Assembly: GCF_016905445.1 (NCBI RefSeq)
Contig: NZ_JAFEXF010000060.1
Location: 1-36,600, forward strand
Reading direction: 5' to 3'
Source of the DNA: Streptomyces sp. G44
Lineage (GTDB): Bacteria; Actinomycetota; Actinomycetes; Streptomycetales; Streptomycetaceae
Length of the DNA: 36,600 nt
Position numbers and translations under genes: made by a program. Below the pieces are notes generated by a model. It saw only the letters and a program-made list of their open reading frames with translations. It was not told where the DNA came from and ran no database searches. Shown here piece after piece: positions 1-8,275 of the stretch (its first letter is position 1; the number at the start of each line of letters is the position of its first letter).

Positions 1-1155
<1,155 letters not shown>

Positions 1156-1234
1156 CGCCGCACCGACCTCCCCCATTGGTGTGCAACAGGGTGAGGATAG
1201 TGCGGCCCCGCGACACAGGGAGCCGTCCCGCTCT

Positions 1235-1732
1235 CTACGGTTCCGTAACGGGTTCCCCTGCGGACTCCGCGTCCGGGTCCGCGAGCGCGTCCAGCACCTC
1301 GGACAGGCGCTCCAGCACCCGTACCGTATCGGCGAACTCCGCCTCGCCGAGCACCGCCGCCAGCCACCCCGCCAGCTCCGCGTGGGCCGGGTCGATCTCC
1401 GCCACCGCCGCCCTGCCGCTCTCCGTCGGGCGCAGCAGTTTGGCGCGGCGGTGGGCGGGGTTCGGCACGTACTCGGCGAGGCCCTTGGCCACGAGGAGGT
1501 CCGCCACGCGCTGCACGCTCTGCCGCGTGATGCCCATCGCGCGGGCGATCCCCGCCACCGGCAGCGGCTCGCGCAGCACGGCTCCGAGCACCTGCCACCA
1601 GGCGGCGGTCAGCCCCGCCGGACGCGCCAACTCCTCGGAGCACGCCAGGAACTGGCCGTTCAGCCGGAAGACGGTGAGGGCGGCGCGGCTCAGCAGGTCC
1701 TGCTGGGCACGGCGTGGTGTGTCGTCGTTCAT
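1235..1732 (-). CDS. MarR-family transcriptional regulator
   Basis: 165-aa winged-helix regulator of usual MarR length. The DNA-binding core is visible as LPVAGIARAMGITRQSVQRVADLLVAKGL (helix-turn-helix, read in two parts: LPVAGIARAMGITRQ and SVQRVADLLVAKGL) followed by a wing NPAHRRAKLLRPTESGRA. It starts 14 bases after the stop of the PfpI-like gene on the same strand, so the two are almost certainly one transcript. MarR proteins usually bind palindromes and repress their own operon until a small phenolic or oxidant ligand appears; the repeats at 2381-2413 are the obvious candidate operator. The ligand cannot be read from the sequence. Confidence 0.9.
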   Translation of the reverse strand: MNDDTPRRAQQDLLSRAALTVFRLNGQFLACSEELARPAGLTAAWWQVLGAVLREPLPVAGIARAMGITRQSVQRVADLLVAKGLAEYVPNPAHRRAKLLRPTESGRAAVAEIDPAHAELAGWLAAVLGEAEFADTVRVLERLSEVLDALADPDAESAGEPVTEP

Positions 1733-1746
1733 CTCGCCGGCCCCGC

Positions 1747-2343
1747 CTACGCGTTCAGCGTCTCGTACGCCGCCGGGTCCGAGTCGTGGAAGAGGCGGTA
1801 CCACGCGTCGAGCTTCTCGCCCTCGAAGACGTCGCCGAGCCGCCCGAAGATCTCCCGCGCGAACGCCACCGGTTCGGTCGGACCGGCGGTGATCAGGTCG
1901 CCGTCGGTGACCGCGTCGGCCTCGACGTACCGCGCGCCGCCCTGGTAGCCGGAGGCCGCCAGGTACATCGGGGCGGCGCTGGTGTGCGCCCGGTCGTCGA
2001 GCAGCCCCTCGCGGGCGATGCCCGACGTGGCGCCGCAGATCGCGCCGACCGGCACACCCGCGTCGAGGAACGCGCGGGCCGCGCGGGCGAACGGCGCGAG
2101 GTCGTCGCTCGTGTCCCACAGGTCGGCGCCCGGCAGGATCAGCAGCGAGCTGTCCTCGGGGCGCAGTGCGGGGAGCGGCAGGCCGGGCTGGACGCGCAGG
2201 CCGCCGGTCGAGGTGACGGGAGCGGTGGACGGGCCGACCGTGCGGATCTCGTACCCGACGCGGGCGAGCCACGCCGTGGTGTGGCCGGTCTCCCAGTCGG
2301 CGAAGGTGTCGTAGACGGCCAGATGTACGGGCTTGCGGGACAT
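1747..2343 (-). CDS. DJ-1/PfpI-family protein (class I glutamine amidotransferase-like)
   Basis: 198 aa, full length for the PfpI/DJ-1 family. The N-terminus VHLAVYDTFADWETG and the nucleophile-elbow segment GAICGATSGIAREGLL, with Cys about residue 105, are characteristic; DDRAHTS follows as in related putative intracellular proteases. Family members act as deglycases, chaperones, hydratases or cysteine hydrolases; the substrate here is unknown. A GGAGG site lies six bases before the ATG at 2343. First gene of a two-gene unit with the MarR regulator, which suggests induction by a stress molecule. Cytoplasmic; no signal peptide. Confidence 0.88.
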   Translation of the reverse strand: MSRKPVHLAVYDTFADWETGHTTAWLARVGYEIRTVGPSTAPVTSTGGLRVQPGLPLPALRPEDSSLLILPGADLWDTSDDLAPFARAARAFLDAGVPVGAICGATSGIAREGLLDDRAHTSAAPMYLAASGYQGGARYVEADAVTDGDLITAGPTEPVAFAREIFGRLGDVFEGEKLDAWYRLFHDSDPAAYETLNA

Positions 2344-2380
2344 GGATGCCTCCGGGAGCGGGATGCCGCCGTGCGTATGT

Positions 2381-2413
2381 CAGCATGCTGTCAATTGGGC
2401 AGGATGCTGTCAA
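2381..2413 (-). promoter_or_regulatory. Operator/promoter repeats upstream of pfpI-marR
   Basis: On the minus strand TTGACAGCAT occurs twice, at 2413-2404 and 2394-2385, exactly 19 bases apart. The second copy forms the palindrome CAGCATGCTG (2381-2390) with partial extension to TTGACAGCATGCTGACAT. TTGACA at 2413-2408 also fits a -35 box. MarR proteins bind such palindromes, so this is inferred to be the autoregulatory site of the downstream MarR gene. Binding is not shown by sequence alone. Confidence 0.55.
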
Positions 2414-2440
2414 CCGTCTCAGGGGTACCGGTCCGGCGTT

Positions 2441-2486
2441 CGTTAACGTCCGCCAGGGGCGGCCTTAACCCGCCCCTCCCTACCGT
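2441..2486 (+). promoter_or_regulatory. TTAAC repeats and leaderless-type promoter of the DUF4956 gene
   Basis: TTAAC occurs at 2443-2447 (inside the palindrome CGTTAACG) and at 2465-2469, 22 bases or about two helical turns apart. TACCGT at 2481-2486 is at -13 to -8 relative to the ATG at 2494, and no ribosome-binding site is present, so transcription probably starts at the A of ATG. The repeats resemble the TTAAC/GTTAG pair in front of the nearby response regulator, so control by that regulator is inferred. Confidence 0.4.
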
Positions 2487-2493
2487 CCCGGTC

Positions 2494-3174
2494 ATGGACA
2501 GCACACTGACCCTCAGCGCCCATCTGGGACTCGACCTGGCCGCCGTCGCGCTGCTGACCTTCGGCGTCTTCTATCCGCGGCACCGCAGGCGCGAGCTCGT
2601 CCCCGCGTATCTCGCCCTGAACGTCGCCCTGTTCGCGGTCGTCGCGGGGCTCGGGACGGTGGGCGGCGACGGCGGGCTCGCCCTCGGCTTCGGGCTCTTC
2701 GGGGTGCTCTCGATCGTGCGGCTGCGCTCCGACGCGTTGCAGCACCAGGAAGTCGCGTACTACTTCATCACCCTGGTGCTCGGCCTGCTCTGCGGTCTGC
2801 CCGCGCTGAGCCTGCCGGTCGCCGCCGGGCTCTCGGCCGTGCTGCTCGTGGTCATGTACGGCGCCGACCACCCCCGTCTCTTCGCGTACGACCGGCGGTC
2901 CGTCGTCACGCTGGACGCCGTGCACCGCGAGGAGACCGCCCTGCGGGCGGAGCTGACGCGGCGCCTCGGGGAGCCGCTCGGCTGGACGGTGCGGGAGATC
3001 GACTACGTACGCGACCTCATGGTCCTGGAAGTCCGCTTCCGCCAGCCGGAACCTTCGGTACGGTCCGGGGAGTTCCTCCGGAAGACGGTCCGACGTCCCC
3101 ACGAGGAATCGCAACGACGACGCACGACCCGGTCCCGCACGATCGCCCCCAGCCACCCGAAGGAGACCGTGTGA
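2494..3174 (+). CDS. DUF4956 membrane protein
   Basis: 226 aa. About four hydrophobic segments lie between residues 8 and 115 (for example LDLAAVALLTFGVFY and YFITLVLGLLCGLPALSL), with the family-typical FGLFGVLSIVRLRSD and QEVAYYF loop. A cytoplasmic C-terminal domain follows (about 120-226) ending in a basic, arginine-rich tail. DUF4956 proteins have no settled biochemical role; they recur beside VTC-domain and CotH-type genes. Here the stop overlaps the GTG start of the VTC gene (GTGA, 3171-3174), so the two are translationally coupled. No Shine-Dalgarno is present; see the promoter entry. No CotH gene is in the window. Confidence 0.85.
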   Translation: MDSTLTLSAHLGLDLAAVALLTFGVFYPRHRRRELVPAYLALNVALFAVVAGLGTVGGDGGLALGFGLFGVLSIVRLRSDALQHQEVAYYFITLVLGLLCGLPALSLPVAAGLSAVLLVVMYGADHPRLFAYDRRSVVTLDAVHREETALRAELTRRLGEPLGWTVREIDYVRDLMVLEVRFRQPEPSVRSGEFLRKTVRRPHEESQRRRTTRSRTIAPSHPKETV

Positions 3175-3998
3175 ACCCCGCCGTACGCGCCATCGGCCGC
3201 GCCGCGCTCGCCGCGCGCCCCATCGCCCTGGACGAGGTGAACGCCCGGGCGCAGCTCCTCGCCCGCTACGACAACAGCTATCTGGTCCCTGTCGAGATCT
3301 TCGCGGACTTCGCCGCCCTGCTGACCGATCCCCGGCGGGCCGGCGGCCCCTTCCGGGCGCTCAGCATCGGCGGGAAGCGCTGGTTCCGGTACCACTCGAC
3401 GTACTACGACACCCCTGGCCTCGGCACCTTCCACGACCACCGGCAGGGCAGGCGGCTGCGCTACCGCATACGCGAGCGGGTCTACCGGGACAGCGGCGAG
3501 CGGCAGTTCGAGATCAAGCTGAAGAGCGGGCGCGGCGAGACCGTCAAGCACCGCCAGCGGCTCCAGGCCGAGGACCACGCCCTGGACGAGACGCGCCGGG
3601 GCTTCCTGGCCGGGGTGCTGCGGGGTTCGTACGGGATAGCGGCCCCGGAGGGGCTCACCCCCTCGCTCGTCACCGACTACCAGCGGGCCACGTTCGTCGC
3701 CGACGGGCAGCGCGTCACGTGCGACGCCGGTCTCGTCGTACGGGACACGATGACGGGACGCACCGCCGCCGCCGACAGCGGACTGGTCCTCGTGGAGACC
3801 AAGACCAAGGGACATCTGACCGACGCCGACCGGGTGCTGCACCGCTTCGGGGTGCGGGCGGCGGAGTTCACCAAGTACTGCGGGGGATACGCGGCGGTCC
3901 GGCCCGAGCTGGGGGTCAACAAGTGGGCGCGGGCGGTGCGGACGGCGTTCCCCCGCCCGGCGTCCCCGTCTCCGGCGCGGGAGGGAACGCCAGCGTGA
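3171..3998 (+). CDS. VTC domain-containing protein (polyphosphate polymerase-like)
   Basis: 275 aa, GTG start overlapping the previous stop. The VTC/CYTH-like tunnel fold is suggested by charged beta strands: R-KY-like ARYDNSYLVP, YHSTYYDTP (the substrate/product pair motif), RLRYRIRERVY, FEIKLKSGRGETVKHR, the LVTDYQR segment, and LVLVETKTKGH with the acidic and basic residues expected to line the active tunnel. Eukaryotic Vtc4 makes inorganic polyphosphate from ATP; bacterial homologues may be polyphosphate polymerases or bind other phosphates. Activity here is inferred from family only. The last 83 bases overlap the 3' end of the histidine kinase on the opposite strand. Confidence 0.85.
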   Translation: MNPAVRAIGRAALAARPIALDEVNARAQLLARYDNSYLVPVEIFADFAALLTDPRRAGGPFRALSIGGKRWFRYHSTYYDTPGLGTFHDHRQGRRLRYRIRERVYRDSGERQFEIKLKSGRGETVKHRQRLQAEDHALDETRRGFLAGVLRGSYGIAAPEGLTPSLVTDYQRATFVADGQRVTCDAGLVVRDTMTGRTAAADSGLVLVETKTKGHLTDADRVLHRFGVRAAEFTKYCGGYAAVRPELGVNKWARAVRTAFPRPASPSPAREGTPA

Positions 3999-5268
3999 CC
4001 CGGGCGCCGTCGGCCGTGCTCGCCGCCTCGAAGCGGCCGTCCGCCTCCTGAGCCGTGCGGCGGGCGATGTCCAGGCCGAGGCCCGTGGAGCCCGCGCCGC
4101 TGGTGCCCCGGGCGGGGCAGGCCGGGCCGGGAAAGCCCGGCCCCTCGTCGGCGACGGTCAGCTCCGCCTCGCCGGCGGCGGTGCGGCGGACCGTGACGGT
4201 GAAGGGCGTGCCGTGGGGCGTGTGGTCGAGGACGTTGCCGATCAATGCGTCCAGGGCGGCGGCGAGGTCGTCGGCGGGGACCGGCACCGGGACCGCGTGG
4301 GCGGGCGTCGTGATGCCGGTCGCGCGGTTCTGGTCCTCCGCCAACGGCGCCCAGAACGCCGCCCGTTCGCGTGCCACCGCCGCCAGATCGGCGCGCGGCG
4401 CCTCGCGCAGGGGGCGCCGCGCCTTGCGGATCACGTCGTCGACGCTGTGCTCAAGGGCGGCGACATCCGCCGCGATGCGGTGCGCCTCGTCCGGGTCCCG
4501 CAGCGTCTCGGCGTCCAGGCGCAGCGCGGCGACGGGGGTGCGCAGGCGGTGGGCGAGGTCGGCGGCGTTCTCCCGCTCGGCGGTGAGCAGTGCGTCGATG
4601 CGGGCCGCCAGGCGGTTCAGCTCACCCGCGATCAGGCGCAGCTCGGGCGGGCCCTCCGGGGTGGCCCGCGCCGTCAGGTCCCCGGCGGCCAGCCGGTCCG
4701 CCGTACCGGCGAGGCGGCGGGTGGCGCCCACAAGGCGGGCGCCGAGCCGGTCGGCCAGCAGCAGCCCGAGGAGTACGAGGCCCACGCCGATGCCCGCGAG
4801 GACGAGCCAGGAGGCGAGCGTGCCCGCGTACAGCTGGTGCTCGGTCAGCGTCACCTGGACGACGGCCGTGCCGCCCTTCGCGCCCTGCACGGGGACCAGG
4901 ACCAGACGGCCGCCGGACTCCGGCTCGTAGGTGAAGGCGCGGCCGGTGCGGGCGAGGCGGAGCGGGGCGGTGGCGGCGGCGCCCTTCTCGACGCGCGGCC
5001 CGATGACCGTGTCGTCGGCCAGGATCAGCGAAGTGCGGGGCAGGTCCGTGCCGTTGACGCTCTCCACCGTCTGCTCGGCGGTCTCCCGCTCTCCGGCGGT
5101 GGCCAGCGCCGGGCCCAGGGCGTGGGCCACCCACTGGGCCCGCGCGGTGGCCTCGGCCGTGGCGCGGTCGGCGGCGTGGGTGCGGGTCAGGAGGGTGAGG
5201 GGGACGAGGAGGGCGGTGAGGACCAGCGCCGTGGTCGCCGCCGTCAGGAGGAGGAGACTGCGGCGCAT
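3916..5268 (-). CDS. Sensor histidine kinase
   Basis: 450 aa. TM1 about residues 4-28, an extracytoplasmic sensor of about 120 residues, TM2 about 152-172, HAMP about 173-225, then the H-box LAHRLRTPVAALRLD with phospho-acceptor H240. The ATPase part has an N-box ALIGNVLDHTPHG, G1 VADEGPGF and G2 GLGLDIARR. The ATG (5268) overlaps the regulator stop as TGATG, so the pair is cotranslated. The signal is unknown. The C-terminal tail is proline-rich and its coding sequence runs 83 bases into the VTC gene in antisense. The location suggests it controls, or senses the effect of, the DUF4956-VTC pair. Confidence 0.93.
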   Translation of the reverse strand: MRRSLLLLTAATTALVLTALLVPLTLLTRTHAADRATAEATARAQWVAHALGPALATAGERETAEQTVESVNGTDLPRTSLILADDTVIGPRVEKGAAATAPLRLARTGRAFTYEPESGGRLVLVPVQGAKGGTAVVQVTLTEHQLYAGTLASWLVLAGIGVGLVLLGLLLADRLGARLVGATRRLAGTADRLAAGDLTARATPEGPPELRLIAGELNRLAARIDALLTAERENAADLAHRLRTPVAALRLDAETLRDPDEAHRIAADVAALEHSVDDVIRKARRPLREAPRADLAAVARERAAFWAPLAEDQNRATGITTPAHAVPVPVPADDLAAALDALIGNVLDHTPHGTPFTVTVRRTAAGEAELTVADEGPGFPGPACPARGTSGAGSTGLGLDIARRTAQEADGRFEAASTADGARVTLAFPPAPETGTPGGGTPSAPPAPTC

Positions 5269-5966
5269 CAGCCGGCCCCCGGGGGCTCGTCCGGCGGCGT
5301 GAGCTTCACGCCCACCGTGCGGACCGTGTGCAGATAGCGCGGGCGCTGCGCCGTCTCGCCCAGCTTGCGGCGGAGCCAGGAGAGGTGCACGTCCACCGTC
5401 TTGTCGGCGCCGCCCAGCGGCTGCTGCCAGACCTCGGCGAGCAGTTCGCGGCGGGAGACGACCTGGCCGGCGCGGCGGGCCAGATGGGCGAGGAGGTCGA
5501 ACTCGCGGGGCGTCAGGTCGATCGGCGCGCCGTCGAGGGTGACGTCGCGGGACGCCGGGTCGACGCGCAGGCCGCCGACGCACAGCGGCTCCTCGGTCTC
5601 GGTCACGCCGAGGCGCCGCAGGACCGCCTTGACGCGGGCGTCCAGTTGGGCGGCGCCGAAGGGCTTGACGATGTAGTCGTCGGCGCCCTGCTCCAGGACG
5701 GCGACCATCTCCGGTTCGTCGTCCCGGGCGGTCGCCACGATGACGGGGACGTCGCTGACCGCGCGCAGCATCCGCAGGACCTGCGCCCCGTCGACGTCGG
5801 GCAGGCCGAGGTCCAGGACGACCAGGTCGGGCCTGCTGGTGACGGCGGCGTCGAGGCCCGCCATGCCGCTGGGCGCGGTGGCCACCGCGTGCCCCTTGTC
5901 GCGCAGGGCCCGCACGAGTGCGCCGCGGAGCTGCGGGTCGTCCTCGACGACGAGAAGATGCGCCAT
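5268..5966 (-). CDS. OmpR/PhoB-family response regulator
   Basis: 232 aa. Receiver domain with acidic pocket E8-D9-D10, phospho-acceptor D52, T79 and K101 in IVKPFG; a winged-helix DNA-binding domain follows (about 130-225) with LTPREFDLLAHLARR and VDVHLSWLRRKLG. It is the partner of the kinase encoded next. On its own strand TACGGT sits at -12 to -7 from the ATG (5978-5973), so the mRNA may be leaderless, though GGTGA could serve as a weak ribosome site. OmpR-type regulators bind direct repeats phased by about 10-11 bases; such a pair is present at 6011-6026. Confidence 0.95.
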   Translation of the reverse strand: MAHLLVVEDDPQLRGALVRALRDKGHAVATAPSGMAGLDAAVTSRPDLVVLDLGLPDVDGAQVLRMLRAVSDVPVIVATARDDEPEMVAVLEQGADDYIVKPFGAAQLDARVKAVLRRLGVTETEEPLCVGGLRVDPASRDVTLDGAPIDLTPREFDLLAHLARRAGQVVSRRELLAEVWQQPLGGADKTVDVHLSWLRRKLGETAQRPRYLHTVRTVGVKLTPPDEPPGAG

Positions 5967-6007
5967 GCGATCACCGTAATCAGGGGCGGGGCAGGGGCGT
6001 TGGCGGG

Positions 6008-6026
6008 GGCTTAACCGGGCGTTAGG
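6008..6026. promoter_or_regulatory. 11-bp phased TTAAC/TTAGG repeat between regulator and 187-aa gene
   Basis: TTAACCGGGCGTTAGG places two TTA-A/G-C/G half-sites 11 bases apart (6011 and 6022), the geometry used by OmpR-type regulators. A related pair precedes the DUF4956 gene, and CAGGGGCG occurs upstream of CTTAACC in both regions. Inferred operator for the adjacent response regulator. Confidence 0.4.
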
Positions 6027-6031
6027 AAACG

Positions 6032-6595
6032 ATGCGGCACAGTGGCGGGATGAGGAAGTGGCGGAGCGCCGTCGTCACGGCGGCGTGGGTGGCCGTGGGC
6101 ACGGCGGCGGGCGCGCTGGGCGCCTGGCAGCTGGCCGGCGCGGACAGCCGGGGCGACACGGCGCACAGCCGCCCGCTGGACGAGGCGGCGGTGCGCAGGG
6201 CCCTGGCGAAGGCCTCGGAACCACCGGAGCCGGGCGGTGACTCCACCCCCACACCGGAGCCCGGCGGTGACACCACCCCCGCCACCTCTGCTCCTGCACC
6301 TTCACGAAGGCCCCCGCAGAAGCCGCCCGCCGCCCCCGAGCGGTCCACCGTCCGCTTCACCGGCGGCGCGGCGACCGCGGAGTGCCGCGCGGACGGCACC
6401 GTCTTCCTGGTCTCCTGGAGCCCCGCCGACGGGTTCCACATCGACGACGACGTGGAGCGGGGCCCCGCGGCCGTGGCCCGCCTGGAGGCGGAGCCGGGTG
6501 ACGACGACGAGCGGGAGGATCTGTCATACGAGATCCGCTGCACCCCGAACGGCCCCCCGCACGCCACGGTGACGGCAGCCAGGGACGACGACTGA
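6032..6595 (+). CDS. Conserved-type hypothetical exported/anchored protein
   Basis: 187 aa (or 181 from the in-frame ATG at 6050). A basic N-terminus MRKWRS precedes one hydrophobic segment (about VVTAAWVAVGTAAGALGAW), read as an uncleaved signal anchor or signal peptide. A Pro/Thr linker follows, containing two copies of the PEPGGD-type motif, then a small C-terminal domain of about 80 residues with two cysteines (AECRADG and EIRCTPN) that could form a disulfide outside the cell. No known family is recognised. It is divergent from the response regulator by 65 bases and shares its regulatory gap, so it may be an accessory sensor or a target of the two-component system. Confidence 0.72.
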   Translation: MRHSGGMRKWRSAVVTAAWVAVGTAAGALGAWQLAGADSRGDTAHSRPLDEAAVRRALAKASEPPEPGGDSTPTPEPGGDTTPATSAPAPSRRPPQKPPAAPERSTVRFTGGAATAECRADGTVFLVSWSPADGFHIDDDVERGPAAVARLEAEPGDDDEREDLSYEIRCTPNGPPHATVTAARDDD

Positions 6596-6695
6596 GCCCG
6601 CGCCGACGGCGGCTGGGCCCGCGTCATCGGGGAGCTTGCGCCCTCGCCGCCGGCGCCCGGGCGCCCCCGCCCCCCGCCATCCCCCACCCCCACCA

Positions 6696-6712
6696 CGCGA
6701 CACAGTGTCGCG
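6696..6712. promoter_or_regulatory. Perfect 8+1+8 palindrome upstream of aminotransferase
   Basis: CGCGACACAGTGTCGCG has perfect eight-base arms around one base. It lies 67 bases before the aminotransferase ATG. It could be an operator or a hairpin. The GTGTC core is shared with the second palindrome at 6747-6765, which favours one regulator binding both. Confidence 0.5.
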
Positions 6713-6746
6713 TTCCACCCCGCACGTCAGACAGGACGCCCATGTC

Positions 6747-6772
6747 GTGTCCACTGGGTGGACACCTACCCT
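6747..6772 (+). promoter_or_regulatory. Palindromic operator and leaderless-type -10 box
   Basis: GTGTCCACTGGGTGGACAC (6747-6765) is a perfect inverted repeat with eight-base arms and a three-base centre. TACCCT at 6767-6772 is at -13 to -8 from the ATG at 6780, and no ribosome site is present. A protein on the palindrome would cover the -35/-10 spacer, so repression is the simplest reading. The GntR regulator at 8276 is a candidate binder. Confidence 0.5.
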
Positions 6773-6779
6773 CGGCCCC

Positions 6780-8138
6780 ATGACCCCTCAGCCGAACCCG
6801 CAGGTCGGCGCCGCCGTGAAGGCCGCGGACCGCGCACATGTCTTCCACTCCTGGTCCGCCCAGGAGCTCATCGACCCGCCGGCCATCGCCGGCGCCGAGG
6901 GCTCGTACTTCTGGGACTACGACGGGAACCGCTACCTCGACTTCACCAGCGGCCTCGTCTACACCAACATCGGGTACCAGCACCCGAAGGTCGTCGCCGC
7001 GATCCAGGAGCAGGCGGCGACGATGACGACGTTCGCGCCCGCCTACGCCGTCGAGGCCCGCTCCGAGGCCGCACGCCTCATCGCCGGGCGGACCCCCGGC
7101 GACCTGGACAAGATCTTCTTCACCAACGGCGGCGCCGACGCCGTCGAGCACGCCGTCCGCATGGCCCGTCTGCACACGGGCCGCGCGAAGGTCCTCTCCG
7201 CCTACCGCTCCTACCACGGCGGCACCCAGCAGGCCATCAACCTCACCGGCGACCCGCGGCGCTGGGCCTCCGACACCGGCGCGGCGGGCGTGGTCCGCTT
7301 CTGGGCGCCGTTCCTCTACCGCTCCCGCTTCTACGCGGAGAACGAGCGGCAGGAGTGCGAGCGTGCCCTCCAGCACCTGGAGGAAACCATCGTCTTCGAG
7401 GGCCCGCAGACCGTCGCCGCGATCATCCTGGAGACCGTCCCCGGCACCGCAGGCATCATGACGCCGCCGCCCGGCTACCTCGCGGGCGTCCGCGACATCT
7501 GCGACCGGTACGGCATCGTCTTCATCCTCGACGAGGTCATGGCGGGCTTCGGGCGCACCGGCAAGTGGTTCGCCGTGGACCACTTCGAGGGCGTCGTACC
7601 GGACCTGATGACCTTCGCCAAGGGCGTCAACTCCGGTTACGTCCCGCTCGGCGGCGTCGCGATCTCCGGCGCGATCGCCGAGACCTTCGCCCGCCGCCCC
7701 TACCCGGGCGGACTCACGTACTCGGGCCACCCCCTCGCCTGCGCCGCCGCCGTCGCCACGATCCACGTCATGGAGGACGAGGGCGTGATCGACAACGCGG
7801 CCCGGCTCGGCGCCGAGCTGATCGGCCCCGGCCTCGCCGGCCTCGCCGAGCGCCACCCGAGCGTCGGCGAGGTGCGCGGCCTCGGCATGTTCTGGGCCCT
7901 GGAGCTGGTCAGGAACCGGGAGACGCGCGAGCCGCTGGTGCCCTACAACGCCACGGGGGAGGCGAACGCCCCCATGGCGGCGTTCGGCGCCGCCGCCAAG
8001 AAGAACGGCCTGTGGCCGTTCATCAACATGAACCGCACCCACGTGGTCCCCCCGTGCACCATCACGGAGGCCGAGGCCAAGGAGGGCCTCGCCGCCCTGG
8101 ACGAGGCGTTGAGCGCCGCGGACGCATACGTGGCGTAA
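6780..8138 (+). CDS. Class-III PLP-dependent aminotransferase
   Basis: 452 aa, usual length for fold-type I omega-aminotransferases. Visible: FWDYDGNRYLDFTSGLVYTN at the N-terminus, FFTNGGADAVEHAVRMAR (cofactor phosphate region), SYHGGT, ILDEVMAGFGRTG with D251, and MTFAKGVNSGY with the Schiff-base K281. The family includes taurine-, beta-alanine- and 4-aminobutyrate-pyruvate transaminases; the amino donor cannot be assigned. I chose the ATG at 6780 because homology-like sequence begins there and a leaderless promoter fits; an open frame extends upstream only through non-coding GC-rich DNA. Two palindromes precede it, and a terminator-like hairpin separates it from the GntR gene. Confidence 0.93.
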   Translation: MTPQPNPQVGAAVKAADRAHVFHSWSAQELIDPPAIAGAEGSYFWDYDGNRYLDFTSGLVYTNIGYQHPKVVAAIQEQAATMTTFAPAYAVEARSEAARLIAGRTPGDLDKIFFTNGGADAVEHAVRMARLHTGRAKVLSAYRSYHGGTQQAINLTGDPRRWASDTGAAGVVRFWAPFLYRSRFYAENERQECERALQHLEETIVFEGPQTVAAIILETVPGTAGIMTPPPGYLAGVRDICDRYGIVFILDEVMAGFGRTGKWFAVDHFEGVVPDLMTFAKGVNSGYVPLGGVAISGAIAETFARRPYPGGLTYSGHPLACAAAVATIHVMEDEGVIDNAARLGAELIGPGLAGLAERHPSVGEVRGLGMFWALELVRNRETREPLVPYNATGEANAPMAAFGAAAKKNGLWPFINMNRTHVVPPCTITEAEAKEGLAALDEALSAADAYVA

Positions 8139-8150
8139 GACGGCACCCGG

Positions 8151-8174
8151 GGGCCGGGAGAACCGCCCCGGCCC
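8151..8174 (+). terminator. Hairpin after the aminotransferase gene
   Basis: GGGCCGGG (8151-8158) pairs with CCCGGCCC (8167-8174) across an eight-base loop, 12 bases after the stop. There is no T-run, which is common for streptomycete terminators. Confidence 0.5.
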
Positions 8175-8192
8175 GCCGAAACCCCCACCGCG

Positions 8193-8251
8193 TAGTCTGA
8201 CGTGCTCGTAAGCGACCACCGAGCGACACCACCGAGCGACGACCACGTCAG
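8193..8251 (+). promoter_or_regulatory. Promoter and long-looped inverted repeat before the GntR gene
   Basis: TAGTCT (8193-8198) fits an actinobacterial -10 box. CTGACGTG (8197-8204) and CACGTCAG (8244-8251) are perfect inverted eight-mers. Between them the sequence ACCACCGAGCGAC or its near copies repeat. Candidate autoregulatory site or structured 5' leader. Confidence 0.4.
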
Positions 8252-8275
8252 GCTCCGCGGGGGAGGCCCACCACC

